From the NCBI GenBank assembly GCA_003537495.1, contig DPSB01000329.1, positions 1-6,175 on the forward strand: 6,175 bases of DNA. The letters are read 5' to 3'. The translations under genes were made by a program, and so were the position numbers. The notes beneath the pieces were generated by a model that was given only the letters and a program-made list of their open reading frames with translations, searched no databases and was not told where the DNA came from. Shown one piece after another: positions 1 through 5,888 of the stretch (the first letter of the stretch is position 1; each line of letters opens with the position of its first letter). The stretch comes from Cytophagales bacterium. GTDB taxonomy: Bacteria > Bacteroidota > Bacteroidia > Cytophagales > Cyclobacteriaceae.

Positions 1-1177
1 CAACAATTTTACCAGTTCCTGGCCCAAGACTCAGACCCATCATGGCATGACCAGTAGCAAAAATCAGGTTGCTGATTTTTTGCGAGCGACCAATATAAGG
101 CAACCCATCTGGTGAACAAGGTCGCAACCCATGCCATACATTTTCCACTTTAGGCATAGACACATGCATGTCAGGATAATAGCGGGGTATGGAATCAACA
201 ATTCCTTTTACACGATTCATGCTGATGCGCTGATCGGTTCCGGCAATCTCCATCGTTCCACCAAAGCGAAGATCGCTCCCCATAGGAGTTACTGCTACAC
301 GTGCTTCCAAAAAAATAGAGGGTATGCAAATATTCTTCTCTACTCCTTTCAGTAAAAAACTGTAACCCTTACCTCCTTGCATGGGTAACGTAATACTCAA
401 ACGTTTTGCTACTGTACCCGACCACGAGCCACTGGCCAGTACTATTTCATCAAAATGATGTTCACCTGTTGCGGTTCTTACAGAATTAATTTTTCCATTA
501 ATTACTATAAAATCTTCTACCGGTGTATTGCTTATAAAACTTACGCCTTGCCTTTTCAAATACGGAATAAGTTGACTCATTAAATTTTGAGGCGTGAGAT
601 GGGCATCGCCTGGAAAGTAAACCGCACCTCTTGCTGTAACCCGAACATCGGGTTCAAGTACTTGTACTTCTTCCTGCGAAAGTATTTGTGCTTTAACTCC
701 GTGATCGTTGGCAATCGTAGCCGTTTCAGCTTCCTCGTGTTCTGTTTCGGCTGTTTGGTATAACATTAGCAAACCCCGTTCAGCATAGTTGAAATTAAAT
801 GGCAGGTCCTTTGCCAATTGCTGATACTGGGCTTTGCTATAAAAACTTAATTCCTTTAATGCCGGAATTGCTGCTTGCACATGACGTTCGTTTGCATGCT
901 TATAAAATTGAAAACCCCAACGCAATAAATCTACATTCAGTCGCGGCTTTACGTAAAACGGACTGGTAGAATTAAACATCCAGCGAATGCCTTTGGCAAT
1001 CATACCTGGAGCAGCAAGCGGAATAATATGGCTCGGCACAATCATACCCGCGTTACCATGCGAACAACCATCTGACAAATCACCTTTGTCGATGATGGTT
1101 ACTTCATACCCGGCTTTGTTAAGATAATATGCTGAGCTTAAACCAATGATGCCGCCTCCTATAATGCCAATTCTCAT
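1..1177 (-). CDS. DadA-like FAD-dependent D-amino-acid dehydrogenase, probable cis-4-hydroxy-D-proline dehydrogenase (C-terminus cut by window edge)
   Basis: Probable step 2 of hydroxyproline catabolism: FAD-linked oxidation of cis-4-hydroxy-D-proline to 1-pyrroline-4-hydroxy-2-carboxylate. Reading from ATG at 1177 gives 392 uninterrupted codons that leave the window without a stop. The N-terminus MRIGIIGGGIIGLSSAYYL holds the Rossmann FAD-binding motif GxGxxG (G7, G9, G12), with D30 at the end of the second strand, where the family places an acidic ribose ligand. Near the end, GLRPCSPDGLPYIG (350-363) and GHAMMGLSLGPGTGK (376-390) are the conserved C-terminal FAD/substrate segments of DadA/DAO proteins. 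Relatives are about 410-420 residues, so only about 20-30 should be missing. The start is well fixed because an in-frame TGA lies two codons upstream. It is the fourth visible gene of the operon, 67 bp after the epimerase. Family membership is clear; the substrate is inferred from the neighbours, and D-proline or another D-amino acid cannot be excluded from sequence alone. Confidence 0.9.
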   Translation of the reverse strand, partial: MRIGIIGGGIIGLSSAYYLNKAGYEVTIIDKGDLSDGCSHGNAGMIVPSHIIPLAAPGMIAKGIRWMFNSTSPFYVKPRLNVDLLRWGFQFYKHANERHVQAAIPALKELSFYSKAQYQQLAKDLPFNFNYAERGLLMLYQTAETEHEEAETATIANDHGVKAQILSQEEVQVLEPDVRVTARGAVYFPGDAHLTPQNLMSQLIPYLKRQGVSFISNTPVEDFIVINGKINSVRTATGEHHFDEIVLASGSWSGTVAKRLSITLPMQGGKGYSFLLKGVEKNICIPSIFLEARVAVTPMGSDLRFGGTMEIAGTDQRISMNRVKGIVDSIPRYYPDMHVSMPKVENVWHGLRPCSPDGLPYIGRSQKISNLIFATGHAMMGLSLGPGTGKIV

Positions 1178-1190
1178 ATCTCATTTTTTA

Positions 1191-1246
1191 AACCACATAG
1201 AAACATAGACTACAAAATTCTTTACTTACTATGTGCCTATGTGGTT
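1191..1246. repeat. Inverted-repeat hairpin element in the epimerase-oxidase gap
   Basis: The arms are 1191-1208 (AACCACATAGAAACATAG) and 1229-1246 (CTATGTGCCTATGTGGTT). They pair at 16 of 18 positions around a 20-base AT-rich loop. Each arm contains the word CTATGT (or its complement ACATAG) twice. The right arm supplies two bases of the epimerase stop codon (1245-1247), and the left arm ends 13 bases before the oxidase ATG, so the element occupies nearly the whole gap. There is no clean U-run downstream on the minus strand, only weakly biased sequence, so a simple terminator is unlikely. It could be a REP-like dispersed element or an mRNA processing/stability hairpin. Confidence 0.8.
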
Positions 1247-2246
1247 AAATAACCTGAAATCCATAGGCATACGGATCATCCTGCGGATCGATGGTAATTG
1301 TATTGTGGCCATAAATTTTTGCCCAGCCTTCTACACTGGGAATGATAGCCGGTTTGCCATGCAATTCGGTTTCTTCTTCAATGCGTCCAATAAACTTCGA
1401 ACCGATAATGCTTTCGTGAATAAAGTCCTGGCCCTTTCTCAATTTCCCTTTTGCATACCATTGGGCCAATCGTGCGGAGGTACCCGTACCACACGGTGAA
1501 CGATCAATCGCTTTATCTCCATAGAACACGGCATTGCGTGCCGTTGAGGTTGGATCAATTACTTTACCCGTCCATAAAATATGACTGCAACCATTAATGG
1601 TTGGATTATCAGGATGCACAAAGCTGTACTTCGCATTTATGTTTTTCCGCAATGCCCGACTCCAGCTAATCAACTGATCGGCAGTGTAATGTTCTAACCC
1701 TGGAAAATTTTTCTGCACATCTACAATCGCATAAAAATTTCCACCATACGAAACATCCAGCGTAAGCTCACCCAGATCAGGACAATCAACTGTCAGGTTT
1801 TCTGCTGCGAGGTAAGCTTTCACATTCCAGATTTTTACTGACTTTACTTTGTTACCTTCCTGTTTGTATTCAATGCGAACCAATCCTGCCGGAACTTCTA
1901 AGTTTAGTACACCAGCAGTTTTAGGTTTCACCAAACCTTCTTCAATAGCAATGGTAACCGTACCAATCGTTCCATGACCGCACATGGGTAAGCAACCACT
2001 GGTTTCAATAAACAACACGCCAACATCGTTGGCCGGATCGGATGGTGGATACAAAATGCTGCCACTCATCATATCATGACCTCGCGGTTCAAACATCAAT
2101 CCTTTGCGTATCCAATCATACTCGCGCAGAAAGTGTTGCCGCTTCTCGCTCATGTTGTTCCCGATCAAGTGTGGTCCGCCCTCTGCCACAACCCTAACCG
2201 GATTACCACAAGTATGTGCGTCTATGCATTTGAATGTATATACCAT
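1245..2246 (-). CDS. 4-hydroxyproline 2-epimerase (proline racemase family)
   Basis: Probable step 1 of the pathway: cofactor-independent epimerisation of trans-4-hydroxy-L-proline to cis-4-hydroxy-D-proline by a two-cysteine acid/base mechanism in the cytosol. The 333 residues match the family's usual length. The N-terminus has the family segment IDAHTCGNPVRVV (8-20). The first catalytic cysteine is C89 in MCGHGTIG (88-95) and the second is C252 in DRSPCGTGTSAR (248-259). Both being present argues against the trans-3-hydroxy-L-proline dehydratase branch, where the second cysteine is replaced, usually by threonine. Proline racemase is the main alternative, but the adjacent semialdehyde dehydrogenase and deaminase favour hydroxyproline. 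The start at 2246 is fixed by an in-frame TAA two codons upstream. The gene lies 86 bp after the aldehyde dehydrogenase and 67 bp before the oxidase, with a hairpin repeat in each gap. Confidence 0.95.
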   Translation of the reverse strand: MVYTFKCIDAHTCGNPVRVVAEGGPHLIGNNMSEKRQHFLREYDWIRKGLMFEPRGHDMMSGSILYPPSDPANDVGVLFIETSGCLPMCGHGTIGTVTIAIEEGLVKPKTAGVLNLEVPAGLVRIEYKQEGNKVKSVKIWNVKAYLAAENLTVDCPDLGELTLDVSYGGNFYAIVDVQKNFPGLEHYTADQLISWSRALRKNINAKYSFVHPDNPTINGCSHILWTGKVIDPTSTARNAVFYGDKAIDRSPCGTGTSARLAQWYAKGKLRKGQDFIHESIIGSKFIGRIEEETELHGKPAIIPSVEGWAKIYGHNTITIDPQDDPYAYGFQVI

Positions 2247-2254
2247 ATCTTAAA

Positions 2255-2333
2255 AGTTGGCAGTAAGCAGTTGCCAGTATGCAGTCGAGAAGGTTGAAAC
2301 TTTCTGCCTACTGCTGCCTGCCAACTGCCTACT
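2255..2333. repeat. Inverted and iterated repeat element in the dehydrogenase-epimerase gap
   Basis: The outer arms 2255-2270 (AGTTGGCAGTAAGCAG) and 2311-2326 (CTGCTGCCTGCCAACT) pair at 14 of 16 positions. The arms are internally repetitive. CTGCCTACT occurs as a direct repeat at 2304-2312 and 2325-2333, and GCAGTAAGCAG (2260-2270) recurs as CCAGTATGCAG (2274-2284), so alternative slipped pairings are possible. The last repeat copy reaches the first base of the dehydrogenase stop codon, and the other end stops eight bases before the epimerase ATG. I recall similar GGCAGT-type iterations between genes in Bacteroidota, but that is memory, not a search. No U-tract follows on the minus strand. 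Confidence 0.7.
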
Positions 2334-3790
2334 CATTTCCTAAACTCACCATTAAAAATTCTCCAAATCCCCAACGGGTTATTACTCTTCAATTCGTCTG
2401 GTAACAACGATTCAGGAAAATTCTGAAATGCTACCGGCCGAACAAATCGTTTGATTGCATCAGTGCCTACTGCAGTAAACCGCGAATCAGTTGTAGCCGG
2501 AAACGGCCCACCATGCATTTGTGCCGGACAAACCTCTACACCGGTAGGAACTCCATTAATAATTAATCGACCGGCTTTTTCAATCAACACATTGATCAAC
2601 ACTTTGTGCTTGTTGATTTCCGCTTCATCGCCAATAATAGTAGCGGTAAGCTGGCCATGACCGCGACTTACTACTTTCGTTAGCTCCTCCAAATTTTTAC
2701 ACTTCACAATCAATGAAAACGGGCCGAATACTTCTTCGGATAAAGTCGGGTTTTGTAAAAATATATCTGCTGAAACAGAAGCAACCAACGGAGTGCCTTG
2801 CGCATTATTTCCTTGTGTAGTTGTTTGCCCTTCGGTCTTCACGCCCTTCTGCGCAAGCGTTTGGGTTAATCGCTTGGAATAATTATCGGCAATGCCTTGA
2901 TGCAACATGGTACCCGGCACTGCTTTTTGAATTTCGGATGCCAATGCTTGAATAAATGAATTCAACGTTTCATCCTCGATAGCAATGATCAAACCGGGAT
3001 TGGTACAAAACTGTCCAACACCCAACGTGATGGATGCTGCTAAACTGCTCGCTGTTTTTGCTGCATCCCGCGAAAGCGTTTCGGGTAATAGGACAACCGG
3101 GTTAATGCTACTCATCTCAGCAAAAACTGGAATCGGTTCTGCGCGTTTATTGGCCAGATCGAACAATGCCTTACCACCTGCCAATGAGCCTGTAAATCCA
3201 ACTGCTTTTGTAAATGGATGTTTCACCAATGCCTGACCGATTTCAAAACCTTCACCATGCACATGTTGAAATACACCTTGTGGCATTCCGGTTTTGATAG
3301 CTGCTTTTTCAATAGCGGTAGCAACCAACTTCGATGTTTCGAGATGTGCAGGATGTGCTTTTACAATTACCGGACAACCAGCAGCCAACGCAGAAGCGGT
3401 ATCACCACCTGCGGTTGAATACGCCAACGGAAAGTTTGCAGCACCAAACACTACCACGAGTCCGATGGGAACCAACATCTTTCTCATATCCGGTTTGGGT
3501 GCAGGCATGCGATTAGGTAATGCAGTATCCACACGGGCATCTACCCAAGAACCTTCTTCTACCAGATCGGCAAACATGCGGCAATGTCCTGTGGTGCGAC
3601 CGCGTTCATTAATAATGCGGGCCTCCGGTAAATTGGTTTCGCGCATCGCGGTGCTTACCGATTCTGTACCCAGGGCTTCTATCTCATCGGCAATCGCTCG
3701 AAGGAATGTTGCTCTCTGTTTGCCTGAAAAATTTTTATAGGATAGAAAAGCTACCTGTGCTTTACTCAATGCTTCATCAACAATTTCCAT
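2333..3790 (-). CDS. Alpha-ketoglutaric semialdehyde dehydrogenase (ALDH superfamily)
   Basis: Probable last step of the pathway: NAD(P)+-dependent oxidation of 2-oxoglutarate semialdehyde to 2-oxoglutarate, which enters the TCA cycle. The protein has 485 residues from ATG 3790. The ALDH catalytic set is complete: N119 in GAANFPLA (oxyanion), K144 in VKAHPAH (cofactor side), GFTGS at 198-202, E225 in FAEMSS (general base), C262 in GQFCTNPG (nucleophile), and the late motif EEVFGPF at 352-358. The wording around PVFAEMSSINPVVLLPE is characteristic of the KGSADH subgroup found in hydroxyproline and sugar-acid clusters. A TTG two codons earlier (3796) would also be in frame. I prefer ATG because its next residues (MEIVDEALSKAQ) make a normal start and no ribosome site favours the TTG. 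It is the second gene of the operon, 113 bp after the deaminase gene, and that gap contains a hairpin element. Confidence 0.93.
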   Translation of the reverse strand: MEIVDEALSKAQVAFLSYKNFSGKQRATFLRAIADEIEALGTESVSTAMRETNLPEARIINERGRTTGHCRMFADLVEEGSWVDARVDTALPNRMPAPKPDMRKMLVPIGLVVVFGAANFPLAYSTAGGDTASALAAGCPVIVKAHPAHLETSKLVATAIEKAAIKTGMPQGVFQHVHGEGFEIGQALVKHPFTKAVGFTGSLAGGKALFDLANKRAEPIPVFAEMSSINPVVLLPETLSRDAAKTASSLAASITLGVGQFCTNPGLIIAIEDETLNSFIQALASEIQKAVPGTMLHQGIADNYSKRLTQTLAQKGVKTEGQTTTQGNNAQGTPLVASVSADIFLQNPTLSEEVFGPFSLIVKCKNLEELTKVVSRGHGQLTATIIGDEAEINKHKVLINVLIEKAGRLIINGVPTGVEVCPAQMHGGPFPATTDSRFTAVGTDAIKRFVRPVAFQNFPESLLPDELKSNNPLGIWRIFNGEFRK

Positions 3791-3811
3791 AGTCAAGTTT
3801 GTTTTACGTCA

Positions 3812-3895
3812 CTGGTCTCCCGGTAGCTATCGGGAGGCTTCTGGTTACTGGTTTGTACGGTATAACTTGCCTAGAGACCAGTAACCAGAGACCAG
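3812..3895. repeat. Composite inverted-repeat element in the deaminase-dehydrogenase gap
   Basis: A perfect 13-bp inverted repeat pairs 3840-3852 (TCTGGTTACTGGT) with 3877-3889 (ACCAGTAACCAGA) around 24 bases. Outside it, CTGGTCTC at 3812-3819 is complementary to GAGACCAG at 3888-3895, and a second GAGACCAG lies at 3874-3881. The whole is an iterated CTGGTCTCTGGTTACTGG-like text folded on itself. It starts eight bases from the deaminase stop codon and ends 21 bases before the dehydrogenase ATG. A separate palindrome lies within the left half (listed separately). No U-tract suggests termination. Confidence 0.8.
3817..3836. repeat. 20-bp palindrome nested in the intergenic repeat
   Basis: CTCCCGGTAG/CTATCGGGAG is self-complementary at 18 of 20 bases; the single mismatched pair is 3823/3830. 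It begins inside the CTGGTCTC arm of the larger element and separates that arm from the central 13-bp inverted repeat. This suggests either a palindrome inserted into an older repeat or a two-part composite unit. The core CCCGATAGCTATCGGG is, from memory, a common intergenic word in Bacteroidota genomes; I could not check this. Confidence 0.75.
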
Positions 3896-3903
3896 AAAGC
3901 GAG

Positions 3904-4800
3904 TTACAAGTTAGGCCTGGTCGCTATACCTTGACGAATAATTTTCAAAATTCGTTCCCGCTCCGCGCCTTCTAATATTAAGCGTGGTGCGCGTACAATT
4001 TCAGAACCCAAACCAACTTCTTGTTCAGCAAGTTTAATATACTGTACCAGCTTAGGATGAATATCCAACTCCAATAAAGGCAAAAACCAGCGATAGATTT
4101 TTAAGGCTTCTTCAATTTTGCCAGCTTTGGTAAGTTTATAAATGGCAACCGTTTCTTTTGGAAAGGCACAAACCAAACCCGCTACTACGCCACTGGCACC
4201 CAGCATTAATTCCTCCATGGTAATGGTATCAACACCGCAAAGAATTTTAAACCGATCGCCAAAGCGATTGATCATGCGGGTTACATTGCTCACATCGCGA
4301 GTAGATTCTTTTACCGCCTGAATGTTTTTTACCTCCGCCAACTCGGCAAACATATCCAGCGTTACTTCGATCTTATAATCAACCGGATTATTATAAATCA
4401 TAATTGGTAGACCGGTTGCCTGAGCTACGGTTTTGAAATAGGTAACGGTTTCGCGATGATCGGATTTATAGCGCATGGGTGGCAACATCATTAAACCTGA
4501 TGCACCATTCTTTTCGGCCTCGGCTGCTTGCTTTAATGCTTCGCGTGTACTGCCCTCGGCAATGTTCATTACAACAGGCACTTTACCAGCTACCTTCTCC
4601 ACCGTAAAACGTACCAGTTCAAATTTTTCGTCATTGCTTAATACACTCGCTTCGCCTAACGTGCCACCAAGTATTACGCCTTCCCTACCGGCATCAAGTT
4701 GTGCCTTCAGATTTTTTTCGAACAATGGAAAATCCAACTTATCGTCAGATGTAAACTTGGTTGTAAGTGCCGGGTAAATACCTTGCCATGAAACTGTCAT
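3904..4800 (-). CDS. DapA-family (NAL superfamily) lyase, probable 1-pyrroline-4-hydroxy-2-carboxylate deaminase
   Basis: Probable step 3 of the pathway: converting 1-pyrroline-4-hydroxy-2-carboxylate to 2-oxoglutarate semialdehyde and ammonia through a Schiff base in a (beta/alpha)8 barrel. The 298 residues fit the family. Core motifs are GGTLGE (45-50, corresponding to GTTGE), IYNNP (135-139) with Y136, and the Schiff-base lysine K164 in AVKES. Residues that mark true dihydrodipicolinate synthase are altered. The arginine of YNVPxR is D141 here, the second threonine of GTTGE is L48, and the partner tyrosine near 110 appears to be replaced by arginine. Automatic labels of 'dihydrodipicolinate synthase' are therefore probably wrong. 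ATG at 4800 is the first gene start of the operon, 130 bp from the divergent regulator. Another 2-keto-acid aldolase or dehydratase remains possible, but the three downstream genes make the hydroxyproline role the best reading. Confidence 0.9.
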   Translation of the reverse strand: MTVSWQGIYPALTTKFTSDDKLDFPLFEKNLKAQLDAGREGVILGGTLGEASVLSNDEKFELVRFTVEKVAGKVPVVMNIAEGSTREALKQAAEAEKNGASGLMMLPPMRYKSDHRETVTYFKTVAQATGLPIMIYNNPVDYKIEVTLDMFAELAEVKNIQAVKESTRDVSNVTRMINRFGDRFKILCGVDTITMEELMLGASGVVAGLVCAFPKETVAIYKLTKAGKIEEALKIYRWFLPLLELDIHPKLVQYIKLAEQEVGLGSEIVRAPRLILEGAERERILKIIRQGIATRPNL

Positions 4801-4850
4801 AGTAACTGAATTTTTATTCGAAGGTAAGAGATGCTGGCAATCGGAATTTC

Positions 4851-4866
4851 ATCAGTGATAACTGAT
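4851..4866. promoter_or_regulatory. Palindrome ATCAGT-GATA-ACTGAT, possible operator
   Basis: A perfect 6-bp inverted repeat with a 4-bp spacer lies 51-66 bases upstream of the deaminase ATG, in the divergent control region. Its size suits a dimeric regulator's binding site, though AraC proteins more often use direct repeats. A short palindrome in AT-rich DNA can also arise by chance. Confidence 0.35.
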
Positions 4867-4903
4867 TCTGATACTATTTTGACTAATATTGGCTTCGATC
4901 CAT

Positions 4904-4921
4904 TCAAAATCAGGTCAAAAT
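4904..4921. promoter_or_regulatory. Direct TCAAAAT repeats, candidate AraC-type half-sites
   Basis: TCAAAAT at 4904-4910 and 4915-4921 are spaced 11 bp start to start, about one helical turn, as expected for tandem half-sites of an AraC-family dimer. A third, inverted copy (ATTTTGA) is at 4876-4882. The pair lies just upstream of the regulator's own ATG, so it could serve autoregulation as well as operon control. The word is AT-rich and chance is not excluded. Confidence 0.35.
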
Positions 4922-4923
4922 TA
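4916..4923 (-). promoter_or_regulatory. Possible Bacteroidota-type -7 element for the catabolic operon
   Basis: On the minus strand this reads TAATTTTG, an exact match to the Bacteroidota -7 consensus TAnnTTTG. It would give a leader of roughly 105-110 bases before the deaminase ATG. No good TTTG -33 element is seen 19-21 bases upstream, so an activator would be needed. It overlaps the second TCAAAAT copy, which makes it hard to separate from a binding site. Confidence 0.25.
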
Positions 4924-4930
4924 AACCGAC

Positions 4931-5788
4931 ATGAAGGTTATTCCCTTTCAGGTTCCGAAAACCGGACAAGAGGCCTTTCGCCTTCAAGTTGATGCACTGC
5001 CCTACTTTTATCACCGGTTACATCAGCATTCCGAAACCCAGATTATGCTAATTGAAAAAGGTGAAGGCACACTGATTGTCGGAGATTACGTGGGGCGATT
5101 TAATGCAGGTGATGTATATGTAATTGGTAGCGGGCAGCCGCATGTTTTTCGTAGTGATGAAAGTTATTATCATACACGGAGTAAAAAGAATGTTCAGGCA
5201 ACGGCTATTTACTTTGACGAACATTATGCTGGCGAAAATTTCTGGAAACTTCAGGAATTGAAAGACATCCGGCTGTTCTTAAGTAAAGTCGGAGCTATGC
5301 GTGTGGAAGCTAAAACGCAAAAAGAAGTTGTTTCGCTTATTCAACAAATTACGCAAGCGCAAAAAGCTATTAAACTAATTCTATTTTTACAATTGCTGCA
5401 CGCGCTATCCCAATCAAAAAACCTGAAACGACTCTCCGTTGCTCCGGTTCAAAACCTGGCCCAGGAAGAAGACAAACGCATGAATGATGTGTTACAATTC
5501 ACATTCAGGCAGAGTAATCGTAAAATAAAAATCAGCGAAGTGGCATCGGTGGCTAATCTTTCCAGTGAAGCTTTTTGTCGGTATTTTAAAATTCGCACCC
5601 GCAAGACTTACACTAATTTTCTAAATGAAGTACGCATCAGCCATGCCTGTAAAAGATTGATTGAAGGTGAACCTAACATTCAATCGGTAGCGTATGGCAG
5701 TGGGTTTCAGAATCTCTCACACTTCAACCGGCAGTTTAAAAAGGTTACCGGAAAGACACCATCAACTTACATTAAGCCAGGCAAGTAG
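4931..5788 (+). CDS. AraC-family transcriptional regulator with N-terminal cupin domain
   Basis: A cytosolic DNA-binding regulator of 285 residues, the usual AraC length. The N-terminal half is a cupin/AraC-ligand-binding domain: YHRLHQHSETQIMLIEKGEG (27-46) with H31 and H33, then the turn FNAGDVYVIGSGQPHVF (57-73). The C-terminal domain has two helix-turn-helix units. HTH1 is around 199-236 (IKISEVASVANLSSEAFCRYFK) and HTH2 around 250-281, with the signature AYGSGFQNLSHFNRQFKKVTGKTPSTY. The start at 4931 has an in-frame TAA three codons upstream and no Shine-Dalgarno sequence. It is transcribed away from the four-gene hydroxyproline operon across a shared 130-bp region, the classic arrangement for a local regulator, so it probably responds to hydroxyproline or a pathway intermediate. 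Both the ligand and the sign of regulation are inferred. Confidence 0.93.
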   Translation: MKVIPFQVPKTGQEAFRLQVDALPYFYHRLHQHSETQIMLIEKGEGTLIVGDYVGRFNAGDVYVIGSGQPHVFRSDESYYHTRSKKNVQATAIYFDEHYAGENFWKLQELKDIRLFLSKVGAMRVEAKTQKEVVSLIQQITQAQKAIKLILFLQLLHALSQSKNLKRLSVAPVQNLAQEEDKRMNDVLQFTFRQSNRKIKISEVASVANLSSEAFCRYFKIRTRKTYTNFLNEVRISHACKRLIEGEPNIQSVAYGSGFQNLSHFNRQFKKVTGKTPSTYIKPGK

Positions 5789-5818
5789 AAATCTCCATTG
5801 TGAAGATCGCCATGTTTT

Positions 5819-5834
5819 TTTGACATTTGTCAAA
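5819..5834. promoter_or_regulatory. Palindrome TTTGAC-ATTT-GTCAAA upstream of the DUF2339 gene
   Basis: A perfect 6-4-6 inverted repeat lies 31 bp downstream of the regulator's stop and 54 bp before the next start. The word TTGACAT recurs at 5851-5857. The T-run lies before the stem rather than after it on the plus strand, so this is not a standard terminator. An operator is the simplest reading, without proof. Confidence 0.35.
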
Positions 5835-5856
5835 CCGGCTATTCCTTGTATTGACA

Positions 5857-5864
5857 TACTTTAG
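5857..5864 (+). promoter_or_regulatory. Weak candidate -7 element for the DUF2339 gene
   Basis: TACTTTAG differs from the Bacteroidota -7 consensus TAnnTTTG at one base and lies 24 bases before the ATG. A -33 TTTG at the proper 19-21 base spacing is not present. A TTGACA at 5851-5856 with AATACT 17 bases later is an alternative but would leave almost no leader. Confidence 0.2.
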
Positions 5865-5888
5865 TGGCACTTTAATACTTCGTACCCC

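Larger units (their letters stand above)
4801..4930. promoter_or_regulatory. Divergent control region between the catabolic operon and the AraC-type gene
   Basis: This 130-bp non-coding stretch must hold the promoters for both the leftward catabolic operon and the rightward regulator. It is AT-rich and contains a perfect 6-4-6 palindrome (4851-4866) and three copies of TCAAAAT: direct at 4904-4910 and 4915-4921, inverted at 4876-4882. Neither flanking start has a recognisable Shine-Dalgarno sequence. The regulatory role is inferred from gene orientation. Confidence 0.7.

Noticed and set aside
131..355. A 74-codon plus-strand open frame near the left edge
   Set aside because: It is antisense to the conserved C-terminal part of the FAD dehydrogenase and shows no protein-like motifs.
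1233..1499. An 88-codon plus-strand open frame starting in the repeat and running opposite the epimerase
   Set aside because: It overlaps a well-supported gene on the other strand, has no family resemblance, and its start lies in the hairpin arm.
3294..3740. A 148-codon plus-strand open frame opposite the aldehyde dehydrogenase gene
   Set aside because: It is antisense to a clear ALDH with full catalytic motifs. Its translation is low-complexity Ala/Ser/Arg text with no recognisable domain, as expected of a shadow frame.
3791..3796. TTG start two codons upstream of the dehydrogenase ATG
   Set aside because: There is no ribosome-binding signal favouring it, and ATG gives a normal N-terminus; the difference is only two residues.
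1191..3895. The three intergenic repeats as a CRISPR array or insertion sequence
   Set aside because: They are not identical repeats with regular spacers, and no transposase gene or target-site duplication is visible in the gaps.
3904..4800. Lysine-biosynthetic dihydrodipicolinate synthase
   Set aside because: Diagnostic residues are changed (D141 in place of Arg, L48 in place of Thr) and the neighbours are hydroxyproline catabolic genes, not lysine genes.
5789..5821. T-run at 5815-5821 as a terminator for the AraC-type gene
   Set aside because: No convincing GC-rich stem precedes the T-run, and the perfect palindrome comes after it begins, which is the wrong order for a plus-strand intrinsic terminator.
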